In this document: positions 1 to 9,422 of the stretch, piece by piece
Layout of the letters: each line of letters opens with the position of its first letter
Position numbering within the stretch: position 1 is the stretch's first letter
Source: Flavobacteriaceae bacterium
GTDB lineage: Bacteria > Bacteroidota > Bacteroidia > Flavobacteriales > Flavobacteriaceae
Direction: 5' to 3'
Assembly: GCA_027490305.1 (NCBI GenBank)
Contig: JAIXYI010000063.1
Coordinates: forward strand, 32,313 to 96,312
DNA length: 64,000 nt
Made by a program: the position numbers and the translations under genes
Notes under the pieces: model-generated
The model's database searches: none
What the model was told of the DNA's origin: nothing
Seen by the model: the letters and a program-made list of their open reading frames with translations, nothing else

Positions 1-1878
1 TACCGTGAATTCGGGAAAGTGGCCGGTACGTTTGCCGTGGCCGTACTGTTGGCCGTGGGAGCGAATGCCGCGAACCTCATGGCCACATCGGAATACGCGA
101 ATTTTAGTATGCGCGGCAAATCCGAATTGACGTTTAAACCAGATGGAACGCCGAATACCTCCGACTCCGCGATGGATTACGGCTACATCACCGAATACAG
201 CTACGGCGTTGGGGAAAGCCTTGATTTGGTGGCACCGCGTTTGTTTGGTGGTGGACACGGAGAAAAGCTCGGAGCCGACAGCGCCGTGTTTAATTTATTG
301 AAAGGACAGGGCGCTACCGATGAAGAAGCATCCGGTTTTGCCGACGCGTATGCGGTGACCTATTGGGGCGACCAGCCCATTGTGGAAGCGCCGGCGTATA
401 TAGGGGTCGTGGTGTTTTTTCTCGCCATCCTGGGTCTTTTTACCGATCGCCGCAAACTCAAATGGGTATTCTGGGGCGGAGCTTTGTTATCATTACTACT
501 TTCATGGGGTAAGAATTTCGATGCCCTGACACGCTTTTTTGTGGATGTGGTGCCATTATATGATAAATTCCGGGCTGTTTCATCAATCCAGGTTATTCTG
601 GAACTATGCCTTCCGGTGCTCGCCATAATGGGATTCACCTCCTTTTTCCGGATGGATGCCGACAAGCGGTTTGCAGCCTTGTGGAAAGCTACGGCTGTCG
701 CGGGCGGACTCTTCGTTGTCTTATATCTTAGCAGTGGCCTGTTCGAGTTTCGTTCAGCTATCGACGGTTCGATCCGCGATGCATTGACAAGCAAGGAAAA
801 CCCCACCTTTGGCGATGATTTCATCGAGGCTCTGCGTGAAGACCGCCTGTCGATGTTCAAGTCAGATGCGTTGCGATCGCTGCTGTTAGTACTGGCGGCA
901 GCCGGTGCGCTCTTGCTGTATGTAAAGAATATCGTGAAACAACAACTGGCCGTGGTGCTGGTCGGCATTTTGATGCTGGCGGACCTTTTTGCCATCGACC
1001 GGAACTATGTTGATACGAAGGATAAAGGCGAAGACGGACGTCGCGGTTTTGTGAGCGTTTCCGAAATGAAACGACCGTTCACACCATCGCAGGCAGATGA
1101 GGAGATTTTAGCGGATCCGGATATTTTCCGGGTGTACGACGTGCAAGGCAACTTGCAGGGAGAAACGTCTTTCTTCCACAAGGCGACCGGTGGCTACAGT
1201 GCTGTGCGTCCGCGTCGTTATGAGCAATTATTCCAGTATCAGGTAGATCCGGCCTTGCAGAACCTGGCGGAGATCATCGATCCGAATACGATGTCACTCA
1301 AAAAGAGCATTCCTACGCTAAACGTTTTGAACGTAAGGTATCTGTTGCTTGGCCTTCGGGATGGGTCGGAAGCGAAAATAACCAACCCGTTCGCCAATGG
1401 AAACGCCTGGTTCGTACAGCGCGTCATTCCGGTAACATCTGCCGACGGCGAAATCAAGGCGATGAAAGCCTTCGATAACCGGAAGGAGGCCATCATCAAC
1501 ACCAGCGAATTTAAGGTACCTTCAATTGCGGCCGATTCTACGGCGTCTATCCAACTCGATAAAGCGAGCTTCCAGCCGAACTATGTGAAGTATACGGTCA
1601 AAAGCACAAAAGGTGGACTCGCGGTTTTCTCAGAAGTATATTATCCGAAAGGATGGAAGGTGTTTATCGATGGTAAACAGACCGACCAACTGATACGCGC
1701 CAACTACGTGTTACGGGCGCTACCGGTGCCGGCCGGAAACCACACGATTGAATTCCGCTTCGATCCGGATGTGGTCAAGACCGGCGGCATGATCCAACTC
1801 GTCAGTTGTCTGGGTATTTTACTTGTGACGGGCGGCGGCCTCTACCTGACACGGAAAAAGCAACCTAAGTCGGAATAG
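1..1878 (+). CDS. YfhO-family membrane protein, C-terminal part (5' end outside window)
   Basis: The frame is open from base 1, so the gene begins upstream of the window; the GTG at 19 is internal. About 625 residues are visible. They contain several hydrophobic segments (roughly residues 125-145, 155-175, 185-210, 220-240, 285-300, 305-325), then a long soluble domain with a beta-sandwich character, and a last membrane helix just before a basic tail. This order (multi-spanning N-terminal half, extracytoplasmic C-terminal domain, final helix) is that of the YfhO/bacterial membrane protein family, whose members are usually 800 residues or more and are linked to glycosylation of cell-wall or surface polymers. 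The next gene starts 2 nt after the stop and a flippase follows, which supports a role in surface glycan assembly. Exact substrate unknown. Confidence 0.75.
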   Translation, partial: YREFGKVAGTFAVAVLLAVGANAANLMATSEYANFSMRGKSELTFKPDGTPNTSDSAMDYGYITEYSYGVGESLDLVAPRLFGGGHGEKLGADSAVFNLLKGQGATDEEASGFADAYAVTYWGDQPIVEAPAYIGVVVFFLAILGLFTDRRKLKWVFWGGALLSLLLSWGKNFDALTRFFVDVVPLYDKFRAVSSIQVILELCLPVLAIMGFTSFFRMDADKRFAALWKATAVAGGLFVVLYLSSGLFEFRSAIDGSIRDALTSKENPTFGDDFIEALREDRLSMFKSDALRSLLLVLAAAGALLLYVKNIVKQQLAVVLVGILMLADLFAIDRNYVDTKDKGEDGRRGFVSVSEMKRPFTPSQADEEILADPDIFRVYDVQGNLQGETSFFHKATGGYSAVRPRRYEQLFQYQVDPALQNLAEIIDPNTMSLKKSIPTLNVLNVRYLLLGLRDGSEAKITNPFANGNAWFVQRVIPVTSADGEIKAMKAFDNRKEAIINTSEFKVPSIAADSTASIQLDKASFQPNYVKYTVKSTKGGLAVFSEVYYPKGWKVFIDGKQTDQLIRANYVLRALPVPAGNHTIEFRFDPDVVKTGGMIQLVSCLGILLVTGGGLYLTRKKQPKSE

Positions 1879-1879
1879 G

Positions 1880-3169
1880 GTGGAAGGCGCGCCCAAAAAG
1901 GTACTGATTGTCACCTATTACTGGCCGCCTGCCGGAGGTCCGGGCGTGCAGCGTTGGCTGAAGTTTGCCAAATACCTGCCGGATTTCGGTATCCATCCAG
2001 TTGTCTATATTCCGGAAAACCCGCATTATCCGCTGCTAGACGAGGCCTTGTGCGCCGATGTCCCACAGAACATCACGGTATTGAAAGGGAAGATTGTAGA
2101 GCCGTACGGACTTGCCTCTGTTTTCTCCCGAAATAAAACCAAGAAAATCAGTTCCGGACTGATTCCGTCGAATCGGAAGCAATCATTTCTAGAGCGTTTG
2201 TTTTTATGGGTACGCGGCAACCTGTTCATTCCGGATGCCAGGGTGTTATGGGTCAAACCGAGCGTTCGCCGTTTGGCGGCTTACATCGAAAAGGAAGGAA
2301 TCGACACTGTCATCACCTCGGGGCCACCGCATAGCCTGCATCTGATCGGGCTGAAGTTGAAACAGACACGGCCGGTCCGCTGGATTGCTGACTTCCGCGA
2401 TCCGTGGACGACGATTGGGTATCACGACAAATTGAAATTGTCGGGCTACGCCGCGCGTCGACACAAAATACTCGAAGCGACCGTATTGAATACTGCCGAT
2501 TTGGTAGTGGTTACCAGCCAAACTACCAAAACGGAGTTCCAGGCGCTTACGGCTACGCCCATCGAAGTCATCACCAACGGATACGATGTCGAAAAAATCG
2601 TTCGTCCGCCGTTAGACGAGGGGTTTACCGTCGCGCATATTGGTTCATTATTGTCGGGTCGTAATCCGGTTCATTTATGGGAAAGTCTGGCGGAACTGCG
2701 ACGTGACGAGCCCGGTTTCAAAGACGCATTTTCGCTAAAATTGGTAGGCGCGGTAAGTCCGGATGTGCTCAACACCATTGAGCAAAGCGGACTAGCGGAT
2801 TGCCTTGATCTCAAAGGGTACCTGCCACATGAGGAGGCGGTGCAGGCGCAACGTTCTTCACAGGTGTTGCTACTGATTGAAATCGATGCGCCGGAAACGC
2901 GTAGTATCATTCCGGGGAAACTGTTTGAATATATGGTGTCGGAACGGCCCATCCTGGCGTTAGGTCCGGATGGATCCGATTTTGCTGCCCTACTTACTGA
3001 AACAAACACAGGACGCTTCTTCCGTTATGACGAGAAAGAGGCCATGAAAGACCAACTCTTGCAGTATTTCCGGCAGTACCAGCAGGGCAAGTTGCAGTCG
3101 TTTCCGGTCGGATTGCAACGTTATTCGCGCAAATCACTGACCGGCCAACTCGCACAACTTCTACGCTAA
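1880..3169 (+). CDS. Glycosyltransferase, family 4-like (GT-B fold)
   Basis: A 429-aa cytosolic enzyme expected to transfer a sugar from a nucleotide donor. The N terminus has the beta-strand and glycine-rich loop typical of GT4 proteins (VLIVTYYWPPAGGPGVQR, near residues 8-25), and the C-terminal half has the donor-binding region with PGKLFEYM near residue 345, where GT-B enzymes place the conserved acidic residue contacting the nucleotide sugar. The start is a GTG 2 nt after the YfhO stop codon; no ATG lies nearby that keeps the N-terminal motif. The stop codon overlaps the ATG of the flippase by one base (TAATG), so the three genes are translationally linked. Donor and acceptor cannot be told from the sequence. 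Confidence 0.85.
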   Translation: MEGAPKKVLIVTYYWPPAGGPGVQRWLKFAKYLPDFGIHPVVYIPENPHYPLLDEALCADVPQNITVLKGKIVEPYGLASVFSRNKTKKISSGLIPSNRKQSFLERLFLWVRGNLFIPDARVLWVKPSVRRLAAYIEKEGIDTVITSGPPHSLHLIGLKLKQTRPVRWIADFRDPWTTIGYHDKLKLSGYAARRHKILEATVLNTADLVVVTSQTTKTEFQALTATPIEVITNGYDVEKIVRPPLDEGFTVAHIGSLLSGRNPVHLWESLAELRRDEPGFKDAFSLKLVGAVSPDVLNTIEQSGLADCLDLKGYLPHEEAVQAQRSSQVLLLIEIDAPETRSIIPGKLFEYMVSERPILALGPDGSDFAALLTETNTGRFFRYDEKEAMKDQLLQYFRQYQQGKLQSFPVGLQRYSRKSLTGQLAQLLR

Positions 3170-4641
3170 TGGGCATCGTATTGAAACAATCGGCAGCCAA
3201 CACGGTCGTAACCTACATCGGGTTTGCGATCGGGGCGGTCAATACCCTGTTTCTCTATACGACCATATTAGGTAAGAAAGACTACGGAATTGTCGGATTC
3301 ATTCTTTCCGGTGGAGCCCTGATGATGCCGATACTGGCCTTTGGGGTGCACAATACGCTGGTGCGTTTCTTCTCACGCTACAAAACAGAAAAGGAACGGG
3401 AAACGTTTCTGTCGTTCATGCTGGTGTTGCCGTTGGTGGTGATCCTTCCGTTGGGACTTTTCTGCCTGTTAGGCTCCGATTTCATCGTCCATACGCTGAT
3501 GGCCCGCAATCCGGCCGCGCAGCCTTTCCTGTGGACGATTCCAGCCATCGGGCTTTTTATGGCCTATTTCGAGATCTTTTACGCCTGGGCGAAGGTGCAT
3601 ATGAAATCGGTGTTCGGCAACTTGATCAGTGAAGTATTAGTACGCGTGATGGTTATGGCCGGCCTTTTTGGGGTTTCGTATGGATGGCTGACGAAAGCCG
3701 CTTTCATTGAAGCCTTGGTTGTCATTTACGGATGCCAATGGCTCGCCATGATGCTGTTTGCTTTGTCGATCAAAAAACCGGTGCTGCGATTCGAACGGCC
3801 AAAAAACCTGAAAGAACTGTCGGTTTATTCGCTGACGACCATACTGTCGGGCGGTATTGCCGTGCTGCTGGTCGAACTCGATAAGGTGTTATTGGGGATG
3901 TACGGACTGAACGAAAGCAACGGTATTTACAACATCGCGATTTTCATTTCCACCGTAATTGCGGTACCCAGTCGGTCGATGCTGCAAATCATCGCACCGA
4001 TTACGGCGAAGCTGATGAGTGAAGAGAAATACGATGAATTGAACACCCTTTATAAAAAGTCGGCCATTACCCTTCAATATTTCGGTGGGGCGATCCTATT
4101 GCTGATTTTTCTCAATATCGAGCAGATGTACCGGTTGATTCCAGGGAATTATGAGGCGGGCACCATCGCGATCTTTCTATTGGGTGTTTCTAAATTCTAT
4201 GATGTGATGTTGGGGAATAACAATGCCATTATCCTCAATACCAAGTATTTTCGGAGTGTATTGGCATTTGGTGTATTGCTCGTTGTGTTGATGATCGTGC
4301 TTAACATGATTTTTATCCCGATGGATGATTTCACAGGGTCGGCATTGGCGACGCTGCTTTCCGTGATGTGCTACAATACTGTAAAGTTGTGGTTCGTCGT
4401 CCGCAAAACCGGACTGTATCCTTTTACCCTAAAAACGCTGTGGTCATTGGGTATCATCGGCGTTTTGTTCCTGTTGTTTTTCTTTTGGGATTTTGGCTTC
4501 CATCCCATTGTCAATATCGTGCTTAAATCGGCGGCGGTGCTTCCGTTGTATGTCGTCCTCAACTACGTTTTGAAGATTTCGCCGGATGTCAATGACTTAT
4601 TCGGGAAAATCCTTGAGCGCGTAGGATACAGACGGGCATAA
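3169..4641 (+). CDS. Polysaccharide biosynthesis / oligosaccharide flippase (MATE-like, Wzx-type)
   Basis: A 490-aa integral membrane protein with about 12-14 hydrophobic segments spread over its whole length and almost no soluble domain, the pattern of polysaccharide export proteins of the MOP superfamily. The N terminus (KQSAANTVVTYIGFAIGAVNT) matches the first helix of Wzx-type flippases. It would move lipid-linked sugar units across the inner membrane. Its ATG overlaps the glycosyltransferase stop codon by one base, so both are probably made from one mRNA with the YfhO protein. The convergent hairpin at 4646-4665 closes the operon region. Substrate unknown. Confidence 0.85.
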   Translation: MGIVLKQSAANTVVTYIGFAIGAVNTLFLYTTILGKKDYGIVGFILSGGALMMPILAFGVHNTLVRFFSRYKTEKERETFLSFMLVLPLVVILPLGLFCLLGSDFIVHTLMARNPAAQPFLWTIPAIGLFMAYFEIFYAWAKVHMKSVFGNLISEVLVRVMVMAGLFGVSYGWLTKAAFIEALVVIYGCQWLAMMLFALSIKKPVLRFERPKNLKELSVYSLTTILSGGIAVLLVELDKVLLGMYGLNESNGIYNIAIFISTVIAVPSRSMLQIIAPITAKLMSEEKYDELNTLYKKSAITLQYFGGAILLLIFLNIEQMYRLIPGNYEAGTIAIFLLGVSKFYDVMLGNNNAIILNTKYFRSVLAFGVLLVVLMIVLNMIFIPMDDFTGSALATLLSVMCYNTVKLWFVVRKTGLYPFTLKTLWSLGIIGVLFLLFFFWDFGFHPIVNIVLKSAAVLPLYVVLNYVLKISPDVNDLFGKILERVGYRRA

Positions 4642-4665
4642 AAAATCCCGGGGGTGAACCCGGGA
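4641..4665 (-). terminator. Rho-independent terminator of the 4688-5281 gene
   Basis: A 7-bp GC stem (TCCCGGG, 4646-4652, with CCCGGGA, 4659-4665) and 6-nt loop. Read on the minus strand the stem is followed by a run of T residues (complement of the A-tract at 4640-4645). On the plus strand no T-run follows, so it mainly serves the minus-strand gene. Confidence 0.75.
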
Positions 4666-4687
4666 CTTCCCATCATCAAAACACAAT

Positions 4688-5281
4688 CTATTTTTTCTTA
4701 TCGTTTCCGCGACGGTAGTAGTACTCGTCGGTGTAGTTTGGTGTGCCCGTTCCGCAGTGTGCCGGACCGTAGTAACTGTTGTTGTAATAGCCGTAACCGT
4801 CGTCGCAGTAGCCGTTTACACTTCCGATCCGGTCGATGATCTGGCCCCGGGTGTTGTAGACCAGTCGCAGGTTCCCGACCTGGGCGAGGGCGAAGCGGTT
4901 GTAAGTCATATATACCGTTCCGATTCGTTTGATACGGTCAAAGGCATCATAGTTCACAAAGACGTTTCCAATCCGGCGGACCCGACCTTTGCCGTCGTGT
5001 TCAATCCGTACCCCTTCGACGCGTACGTTACCAGGCGCGCCGTAGGTAGTGTTGGCATTGCGGCGTCCGCTTTGGCGGTAGTAGACGTCGCTTCCGGTAG
5101 ACGGCTCGGTGCTGAAATCAAACTGGCCGTCGGCGAAGACGAAGAAGCGGATACCGCGTTCTACGAATTCAATAGGTTCAGCGTCGGCTGGGTTCACAGG
5201 ATACCTGTCGCTGGTTCGAACGCTTGCAAAAGCGGTTCCGGTTATCAGGATGCTGGTCATCAGGAGGGTAATTGTTTTCAT
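4688..5281 (-). CDS. Exported hypothetical protein
   Basis: A 197-aa protein starting MKTITLLMTSILITGTAFAS, a clear Sec signal peptide with likely cleavage after FAS. A longer in-frame reading to 5371 exists, but its extra 30 residues are basic and polar and would bury the signal peptide. The mature part has repeated short strands of the type R-I-G-x-V-(F/Y)-x-x-Y (GNVFVNYDAFDRIKRIGTVY, GNLRLVYNTRGQIIDRIGSV) and a Tyr/Gly/Asn-rich tail (YGYYNNSYYG) ending in lysines. The tandem pattern suggests a small beta-rich periplasmic or surface protein. No catalytic motif is visible. I do not recognise a named family with certainty. Confidence 0.75.
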   Translation of the reverse strand: MKTITLLMTSILITGTAFASVRTSDRYPVNPADAEPIEFVERGIRFFVFADGQFDFSTEPSTGSDVYYRQSGRRNANTTYGAPGNVRVEGVRIEHDGKGRVRRIGNVFVNYDAFDRIKRIGTVYMTYNRFALAQVGNLRLVYNTRGQIIDRIGSVNGYCDDGYGYYNNSYYGPAHCGTGTPNYTDEYYYRRGNDKKK

Positions 5282-5408
5282 GATTTCACAATTTGACAGT
5301 TGCCTACTCTGTTCACTTTTCGGCTGCCGTGCCGCCGTCTTCCGGCTTGACCCACCCTTTGCAAAACGCATGCCACGAAATCGTTTTCGAGTCTCGTGTA
5401 AGGATATA

Positions 5409-5441
5409 AAAAAACGATTCCCTTGAAAATCAAGAGAATCG
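5409..5441 (-). terminator. Terminator downstream of uvrA (5492-8284)
   Basis: A near-perfect 12-bp hairpin: 5415-5426 pairs with 5430-5441 with one C/A mismatch and an AAA loop. On the minus strand it is followed by seven T residues (A-run at 5408-5414). It lies about 50 nt after the uvrA stop codon. Confidence 0.85.
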
Positions 5442-5491
5442 CTGTTGTACTTTATCGTTACTTTAACAAAAACGATTTTATTAAATAATCA

Positions 5492-8284
5492 TCATTTTTT
5501 CAGCTTATCTACTAAATACTTGCCGATTTCGGATTTAGGGTTTTGGACTATTTCTTCCGGTGTACCCGCTGCGAGCAGTAAACCGCCGTTTTCGCCACCG
5601 CCGGGTCCAAGGTCAATAATCCAGTCGGCGCATTTGATCAGGTCGGGGTTGTGTTCGATGACGATGATGGAGTGCCCACGGTCGAGAAGGGCGTCAAACG
5701 ACTTTAGCAGCTTGTTGATATCGTGGAAGTGGAGTCCGGTGGTCGGTTCGTCAAAAATAAACAACGTTTTATCCGAGTTGGATCCTTTTACCAGAAACGA
5801 CGCCAGTTTGATTCGTTGCGCTTCGCCACCGGAGAGAGTAGAGGACGATTGTCCCAATTGTACGTATCCTAATCCTACATCCTGCAACGGCTGTAGTTTC
5901 TGAACGATTTTCGTTTGCTTCGTCTCGCGGAAAAACGCTACGGCATCGTCGATGGTCATCGTCAGGATGTCGTCGATATTCTTTCCTTCAAACTGCACCT
6001 CGAGAATTTCCTTCTTAAAGCGTTTGCCACCACAGGTATCGCATGGCAACTGCACATCGGCCATGAACACCATTTCGACGTTGATGGTTCCTTCGCCTTT
6101 GCAGGTTTCACAGCGACCGCCGTCTACGTTGAACGAAAAATGCTTCGCCTGGTTGCCACGGATTTTCGACAGCTTTTCCTTGGCGAGCACATCGCGAATG
6201 TCATCATACGCCTTTATATACGTCACCGGATTCGATCGGGAACTGCGTCCGATGGGGTTTTGATCGACATACTCCACCTGCTGTACTTTATGGTAGTAGC
6301 CCTGCATCTCCGAAAATTGGCCGGCTTTTTCGCCCACGCCGTCGATCTTCTTCTGGAGTGCCGGATAGAGGATTTTCTTGACCAGCGTACTTTTCCCACT
6401 TCCTGACACGCCGGTAATCACCGTAAGCATTTCAAGTGGAAAACGGACATCGAGGTTTTGGAGATTGTTTTCCCGGGCGCCGAGGATGTCAATGTAGGTA
6501 TTGGACTTCCGTCGTCTTTCCGGGACTTTGATTTCCAGCGTTCCACCGAGATAGCCGGCGGTAAGCGAATCACTTTTCAGGATTTCGTCGAAGCTACCCT
6601 GTGCTACGAGTTCCCCGCCATGTGAACCGGCTTCGGGTCCGATATCAATAATCACATCGGCGGCGCGCATGATGTCCTCGTCGTGTTCGACCACAATGAC
6701 CGTATTTCCGAGATCACGAAGAGAGGTAAGTACTTCTATGAGTCGTTCCGTATCTTTTGGATGCAGGCCGATGCTGGGTTCGTCGAGTATATACATCGAA
6801 CCGACGAGGCTACTTCCGAGGGAGGTCGCTAGGTTGATGCGTTGCGATTCACCGCCCGACAAGGAGGCTGAATTGCGGTTGAGCGTCAGGTAGTCGAGTC
6901 CGACATCCGACAGGAACTTCAGGCGGTTGTTGATTTCCGTCAGCAGTCGTTTGGCGATTTTATTGTCGAATTCAGACAATTCCATCCCACCAAAAAAATC
7001 GACCAACCGACGGATGGGCATGTCGACCAGGTCGGAAATGGTCTTGCCGTACACCCGCACATTATCGGCTTCCGGCCGCAGGCGTTTGCCTTTACAGGAG
7101 TGGCATTTCGTTTTTCCGCGGTAGCGCGACAACATCACGCGGTTCTGGATCTTGTAGTTTTTCTCTTCGAGTTCGCGGAAGAAATCGGTGAGGCCGGTAA
7201 AATACTTGTTCCCTTTCCAAAGCAATTCCCGCTGTTCATCCGACAACTGGAAGTAGGGTTTATGGATGGGAAAGTCGAAGCGGTAGGCGTTGTTCACCAA
7301 TTGGTCGCGGTACCAACTCATGCTTTCGCCGCGCCAGGCGTAGACCGCGTTTTCGTAAATGGACAGGGAGGTATTTGGCACGACCAGCGCTTCGTCGATC
7401 CCGATGACGTTGCCGTATCCTTCGCAGACCGGGCAGGCGCCGTAGGGATTATTGAAACTAAACAAATGCACATTCGGCTCAGGGAACGAAATACCATCAA
7501 GTTCAAATCGATTGCTGAACGACAGTCGGGTAGGGCCCGCGGCATCCTGCAGGAATAACTCGCCCTTTCCTTCAAAGAACGCTGTTTGGACGGCGTCGGA
7601 CAGGCGGTTGTAGAAATCTTCTTCGTGGCTGACGACAATCCGGTCGATGATGAGGAACAGTTCTTTGGCAGACAGGTGTTCTTCCGACATATCTTCGATA
7701 CGGAGCATCTGGCCGTCGGCGAAAATCCGGGCAAATCCTTGTTGGAGTAAGATTGATAGCTTTTCTTTCAGTGTTCGCTTTCCGTCGTCGACGATGCGGG
7801 CCAGCAAGAGCCAACGGCTTCCCGCGTCAAAGGTTTTGACCGTCTCCACTACATCGGTGACGGTGTGTTTGCGCACTTCTTGTCCGGATACCGGTGAAAA
7901 TGTCCTTCCGATACGGGCATACAGCAACTTCAGGTAGTCGTAGATTTCCGTAGACGTTCCCACGGTCGATCGTGCGTTGGTCGTATTGACTTTCTGCTCG
8001 ATGGCGATGGCGGGTGCGATGCCTTTGATATACTCGACTTTTGGCTTGTCGAGTCGCCCGAGAAACTGTCGGGCATACGACGACAGGCTTTCGACGTAGC
8101 GCCGTTGTCCTTCCGCGTAGAGCGTGTCAAAGGCAAGGCTTGATTTTCCCGAACCCGAGAGTCCGGTAATGACAACCAGCTTGTTGCGCGGAATGGCCAC
8201 ATCCAGCTCTTTCAGGTTGTGCATGCGGGCCCCTTTGATAATAATATGGTGTTTCGGCTCGAGTGCCGTGATGTCGGTTTTCAT
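5492..8284 (-). CDS. uvrA: Excinuclease ABC subunit A (first of two UvrA paralogues)
   Basis: A 930-aa damage-recognition ATPase of nucleotide excision repair, acting in the cytosol as a dimer that loads UvrB. Two ABC ATPase modules are visible: Walker [10 protein letters not shown] near residue 40 and GVSGSGKST near 630, ABC signatures LSGGESQR and LSGGEAQR, and Walker B ILDEP and IFDEP. Zinc-binding CxxC pairs appear at CPVC, CHSC, CETC and CDTC. I chose the ATG at 8284 ([10 protein letters not shown]); the reading frame extends five codons further to a weaker start at 8299. A TACCTTTG promoter box lies about 54 nt upstream. A second full-length uvrA is at 14366-17200. The two differ in the segment between the first Walker A and the DNA-binding domain, so this is not a recent duplication. 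Confidence 0.95.
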   Translation of the reverse strand: MKTDITALEPKHHIIIKGARMHNLKELDVAIPRNKLVVITGLSGSGKSSLAFDTLYAEGQRRYVESLSSYARQFLGRLDKPKVEYIKGIAPAIAIEQKVNTTNARSTVGTSTEIYDYLKLLYARIGRTFSPVSGQEVRKHTVTDVVETVKTFDAGSRWLLLARIVDDGKRTLKEKLSILLQQGFARIFADGQMLRIEDMSEEHLSAKELFLIIDRIVVSHEEDFYNRLSDAVQTAFFEGKGELFLQDAAGPTRLSFSNRFELDGISFPEPNVHLFSFNNPYGACPVCEGYGNVIGIDEALVVPNTSLSIYENAVYAWRGESMSWYRDQLVNNAYRFDFPIHKPYFQLSDEQRELLWKGNKYFTGLTDFFRELEEKNYKIQNRVMLSRYRGKTKCHSCKGKRLRPEADNVRVYGKTISDLVDMPIRRLVDFFGGMELSEFDNKIAKRLLTEINNRLKFLSDVGLDYLTLNRNSASLSGGESQRINLATSLGSSLVGSMYILDEPSIGLHPKDTERLIEVLTSLRDLGNTVIVVEHDEDIMRAADVIIDIGPEAGSHGGELVAQGSFDEILKSDSLTAGYLGGTLEIKVPERRRKSNTYIDILGARENNLQNLDVRFPLEMLTVITGVSGSGKSTLVKKILYPALQKKIDGVGEKAGQFSEMQGYYHKVQQVEYVDQNPIGRSSRSNPVTYIKAYDDIRDVLAKEKLSKIRGNQAKHFSFNVDGGRCETCKGEGTINVEMVFMADVQLPCDTCGGKRFKKEILEVQFEGKNIDDILTMTIDDAVAFFRETKQTKIVQKLQPLQDVGLGYVQLGQSSSTLSGGEAQRIKLASFLVKGSNSDKTLFIFDEPTTGLHFHDINKLLKSFDALLDRGHSIIVIEHNPDLIKCADWIIDLGPGGGENGGLLLAAGTPEEIVQNPKSEIGKYLVDKLKK

Positions 8285-8337
8285 AGGTTGAACAAGCAAT
8301 TTTTGGGAAGTAGGGTCTTTGGAAAAAAACCGTCACG

Positions 8338-8345
8338 CAAAGGTA
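8338..8345 (-). promoter_or_regulatory. -7 promoter box TACCTTTG for uvrA
   Basis: Exact match on the minus strand to the Bacteroidota -7 consensus TAnnTTTG. It would place transcription start near 8332 and leave a 5' leader of about 45-50 nt. No TTG box at the usual distance was seen. Confidence 0.6.
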
Positions 8346-8488
8346 GCGAAAAGGGGGGAAGGGGAAAAATGGAGGCAATCCGTAAATTCCTACGAATTGA
8401 AAATCGTCAGGATTTGGTCGAAAACGATATCGTATATCATGTAAAAGTCGGATTATTATACAAAATATGTTAAATTTTATTTTGGACG

Positions 8489-8520
8489 TTGTGTTTTAGA
8501 AAATGTTTATATTATATTTG
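8489..8520 (+). promoter_or_regulatory. Promoter of the sigma-factor gene (TTG-N21-TATATTTG)
   Basis: A -33 TTG at 8489-8491 and a -7 box TATATTTG at 8513-8520 separated by 21 nt, a full match to the flavobacterial housekeeping promoter. The predicted leader to the ATG at 8608 is about 80 nt, longer than for most genes here. Confidence 0.7.
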
Positions 8521-8607
8521 GCTCAACATTAATCTTTAATTAACAGCGCCTATTCCGCAACATTACTTTTTAGTTTTATCTCAATCAAAAACACTAAAGG
8601 TAATCGT

Positions 8608-9192
8608 ATGGCTCTTGTTAACACCCCCGACGCTTTATTGGTATCGCAGTACGTGGCAGGAGACGAAAGTGCTCTGGCCGCACTCATCAACCGTCACCAA
8701 TCCAAAATTTACGGTTTCATCTACTCGAAGGTAGGTGATCATGATGTATCCGATGATATTTTCCAGGATACGTTTATGAAGGTCATTCGCACGCTGAAAT
8801 CCGACTCGTATAATGAGGAGGGGAAGTTTCTCCCGTGGGTGATGCGCATTGCACACAACCTGGTGGTCGACCACTTCCGCAAAGGGAAGAAGATGCCGCT
8901 GTTTCGGGAAACCGAGGAGTTCTCAATCTTTTCCGTCCTTTCGGACGATGTTCCGAATATGGAAGCGCGTATGATCACCTCACAGGTGGAGAAAGACCTG
9001 AAGAAACTGATCGACGAACTCCCGGACGACCAACGTGAAGTGTTGATTATGCGGATCTACCAGGACTTAAGTTTCAAGGAAATTGCCGAGGCAACCGACG
9101 TTTCCATCAACACGGCATTGGGCCGTATGCGGTATGCGTTGATGAACCTTCGAAAACTTATTAACAAGCATCAAATTATTTTGACCAATTAA
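8608..9192 (+). CDS. ECF-type RNA polymerase sigma factor
   Basis: A 194-aa protein with sigma region 2 in the first half (DIFQDTFMKV and the promoter-melting segment WVMRIAHNLVVDHFRK, near residues 50-95) and region 4.2 at the C terminus (DDQREVLIMRIYQDLSFKEIAEATDVSINTALGR contains the helix-turn-helix). Region 3 is missing, as in group 4 sigma factors. No anti-sigma gene is adjacent; instead a 47-aa ORF follows 49 nt downstream and is probably cotranscribed. The gene has a strong consensus promoter of the housekeeping type, so it is likely expressed constitutively rather than autoregulated. The stimulus is unknown. Confidence 0.9.
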   Translation: MALVNTPDALLVSQYVAGDESALAALINRHQSKIYGFIYSKVGDHDVSDDIFQDTFMKVIRTLKSDSYNEEGKFLPWVMRIAHNLVVDHFRKGKKMPLFRETEEFSIFSVLSDDVPNMEARMITSQVEKDLKKLIDELPDDQREVLIMRIYQDLSFKEIAEATDVSINTALGRMRYALMNLRKLINKHQIILTN

Positions 9193-9241
9193 TACTAAGG
9201 GGCGCGCTTCTGCGTTGTAATGCCATAAACAAACACCTGTT

Positions 9242-9385
9242 ATGGCAAAACTCTACGCGAAGAAACCTGTGGCGGCCCCGAAGATGAATCCTAAGAAAGA
9301 GACTGTTTCGTTTTTATTGAATTATTCCAAAGCGCTTACCGTACTCAAAGTAGGTAGTATCAAAGTCGAGCACATCGCCAACTAA
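9242..9385 (+). CDS. Small basic protein downstream of the sigma factor (47 aa)
   Basis: An ATG at 9242 opens a 47-codon frame beginning MAKLYAKKPVAAPKMNPKKE and continuing with a compact hydrophobic part (VSFLLNYSKALTVL) to a TAA at 9385. It sits 49 nt after the sigma-factor stop and directly before a strong terminator, so it is very probably the second gene of that transcript. The N-terminal third is rich in Lys, Pro and Ala; the rest resembles one amphipathic helix. No known domain is recognised. It could be a small regulator or anti-sigma-like peptide, but nothing in the sequence proves that. Position and composition argue for a real gene; there is no homology evidence here. Confidence 0.55.
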   Translation: MAKLYAKKPVAAPKMNPKKETVSFLLNYSKALTVLKVGSIKVEHIAN

Positions 9386-9422
9386 AAAAAAGCCCGCCGT
9401 TATTTGACAGCGGGCTTTTTTT
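9386..9422. terminator. Bidirectional terminator between the sigma operon and nth
   Basis: A 7-bp stem AGCCCGC (9391-9397) / GCGGGCT (9410-9416) is flanked by an A-run on the left and seven Ts on the right, so it can stop transcription from both sides. It overlaps the nth stop codon (9400-9402). Confidence 0.9.

Noticed and set aside
4757..5296. 179-codon open frame on the plus strand
   Set aside because: Antisense to the exported protein at 4688-5281, which has a signal peptide and a terminator in the right place.
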